From an uncultured Collinsella sp. (lineage in GTDB: Bacteria; Actinomycetota; Coriobacteriia; Coriobacteriales; Coriobacteriaceae): DNA of 5,315 bases. Where the stretch lies: contig CABUGR010000098.1 of assembly GCA_902491135.1 (NCBI GenBank), forward strand, positions 1 through 5,315, read 5' to 3'. The position numbers and the translations under genes were made by a program. Positions 4,451 through 5,315 of the stretch are shown one piece after another (positions within the stretch are counted from its first letter, which is position 1; each line of letters opens with the position of its first letter). Below the pieces are notes generated by a model, which worked only from the letters and a program-made list of their open reading frames with translations, did no database searches and was not told the origin of the DNA.

Positions 4451-5315
4451 ATGGAACAGAGAGTTGCAATCACCGGTATCGGTGCCGTGTCGCCGCTCGG
4501 CAATACCGCGCTTGCCACCTGGGCGGCAATGTGTGCTGGCACGTGCGGCATCGGCCCGATCACGCACTTCGATACCGATGCGTTTGCCGTCAAGGTGGCA
4601 GCCGAGGTCAAGGGCTTTGACGGCAACGAGTACTTTGGCAAGCGTGACGCCAAGCATCTCGACCCCTGCGTTCAGTTTGCGATGGCGGCTTCGGACGAAG
4701 CCATGCACGATGCGGGCTTTGATGTCGAAGGCGCCATCGATCGCGAGCGCCTGGGCGTCTACGTGGGCTCGGGCGTGGGCGGCATGACGACGCTCGTCGA
4801 CAACGTCCATACGATTGCCGAACGTGGGCCCCGCCGCGCATCGCCCTATATGATCGCGATGATGATCCCCAACATGGCATCGGGCAATATCGCAATCCGC
4901 CACAAGGCAAAGGGCCCGACCCTGCCCGTGGTGACCGCGTGCGCAACCTCGGCCCATGCGGTGGGCGAGGCGTTCCGCGCCATCAAGCACGGCTATGCCG
5001 ACGCGATCCTCGCGGGCGGCGCCGAGGCCGCAATTATCCCCGATGCCGTTGCGGGCTTTACGTCCTGCCGCGCATTGACCACCAACCCTGATCCCGCGAC
5101 GGCTTGCCGCCCGTTCGATGCAGACCGCGATGGCTTTGTGATGGGCGAGGGCGCCTGCGTGCTCGTGCTCGAGAGCATGGAACATGCGCAGGCGCGCGGT
5201 GCGCACATTTATGCCGAGGTCGTGGGCTACGGCAACACCGATGATGCCTATCACATCACGAGCCCTGATCCCGAGGCTGCCGGCATTGCCCGCGCGATAT
5301 CGCTGGCGGTGACCG
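4451..5315 (+). CDS. fabF: 3-oxoacyl-ACP synthase II (FabF, KAS II), N-terminal part (runs off right edge)
   Basis: The visible 288 residues are about 70 percent of a typical 410-415 residue FabF. The enzyme elongates acyl-ACP with malonyl-ACP, releasing CO2. Marks seen, numbered from ATG 4451: RVAITGIGAVSPLG at 4-17, GSGVGGM (107-113), the nucleophile C164 in VTACATSAH, GGAEAAI (189-195), CRPFDADRDGFVMGEGA (219-235) and the DAYHITSPDPE stretch (265-275). The two active-site histidines of the C-terminal half lie beyond the window, so completeness cannot be judged. FabF is preferred over FabB on overall sequence type and its place after fabG. The start could also be ATG 4448, one residue longer. 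In clusters with this order accB and fabZ usually follow. Confidence 0.94.
   Translation, partial: MEQRVAITGIGAVSPLGNTALATWAAMCAGTCGIGPITHFDTDAFAVKVAAEVKGFDGNEYFGKRDAKHLDPCVQFAMAASDEAMHDAGFDVEGAIDRERLGVYVGSGVGGMTTLVDNVHTIAERGPRRASPYMIAMMIPNMASGNIAIRHKAKGPTLPVVTACATSAHAVGEAFRAIKHGYADAILAGGAEAAIIPDAVAGFTSCRALTTNPDPATACRPFDADRDGFVMGEGACVLVLESMEHAQARGAHIYAEVVGYGNTDDAYHITSPDPEAAGIARAISLAVT

Noticed and set aside
3842..5254. 470-codon open frame on the - strand across fabG and fabF
   Set aside because: It is antisense to two well-supported genes, its protein is rich in His, Arg and Ala as expected from the complement of GC-rich codons, and it shows no family motif. It is a composition artefact.

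Overview
The window carries the front part of a type II fatty acid synthesis (FAS II) operon on the + strand, with the 5' part of a biotin protein ligase gene diverging from it on the - strand. The order is birA (-, cut by the left edge), a 176-bp divergent spacer, then fabH, acpP, fabK, fabD, fabG and fabF (+, fabF cut by the right edge). Every gene is recognised from family motifs and catalytic residues read in the translation.

Organism: the DNA is GC-rich, with strong G/C preference at third codon positions. The gene order fabH-acpP-fabK-fabD-fabG-fabF is the one known from low-GC Firmicutes such as Streptococcus pneumoniae. A high-GC genome with this cluster and FabK as enoyl reductase suggests a Coriobacteriia-type actinobacterium, perhaps near Collinsella. 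This is inference from composition, gene order and general protein look; no database comparison was made.

How the genes work together: FabD moves malonyl groups from CoA to the acyl carrier protein (acpP). FabH condenses acetyl-CoA (or another short acyl-CoA) with malonyl-ACP to start a chain. FabG reduces the 3-keto group, a dehydratase not in this window (FabZ type) removes water, FabK reduces the enoyl group, and FabF elongates. BirA attaches biotin to the carrier protein of acetyl-CoA carboxylase, which makes the malonyl-CoA. In the Streptococcus-type cluster the acc genes follow fabF, so they may lie just past the right edge.

Layout: the five complete + strand genes are tightly packed, with gaps of 51, 2, -13, 30 and about 39 bp and no terminator-like hairpin with a T-run between them. 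They probably form one transcript. The birA-fabH spacer (323-498) holds the most interesting non-coding sequence: two nearly identical 18-bp, partly palindromic sites 48 bp apart, the second ending 3 bp before the fabH Shine-Dalgarno sequence. They look like operators of an unidentified regulator of this operon. No strong sigma-70 promoter could be picked out in the spacer. Overall this is a core metabolic region; no mobile element, CRISPR array, RNA gene or defence-type system is visible.
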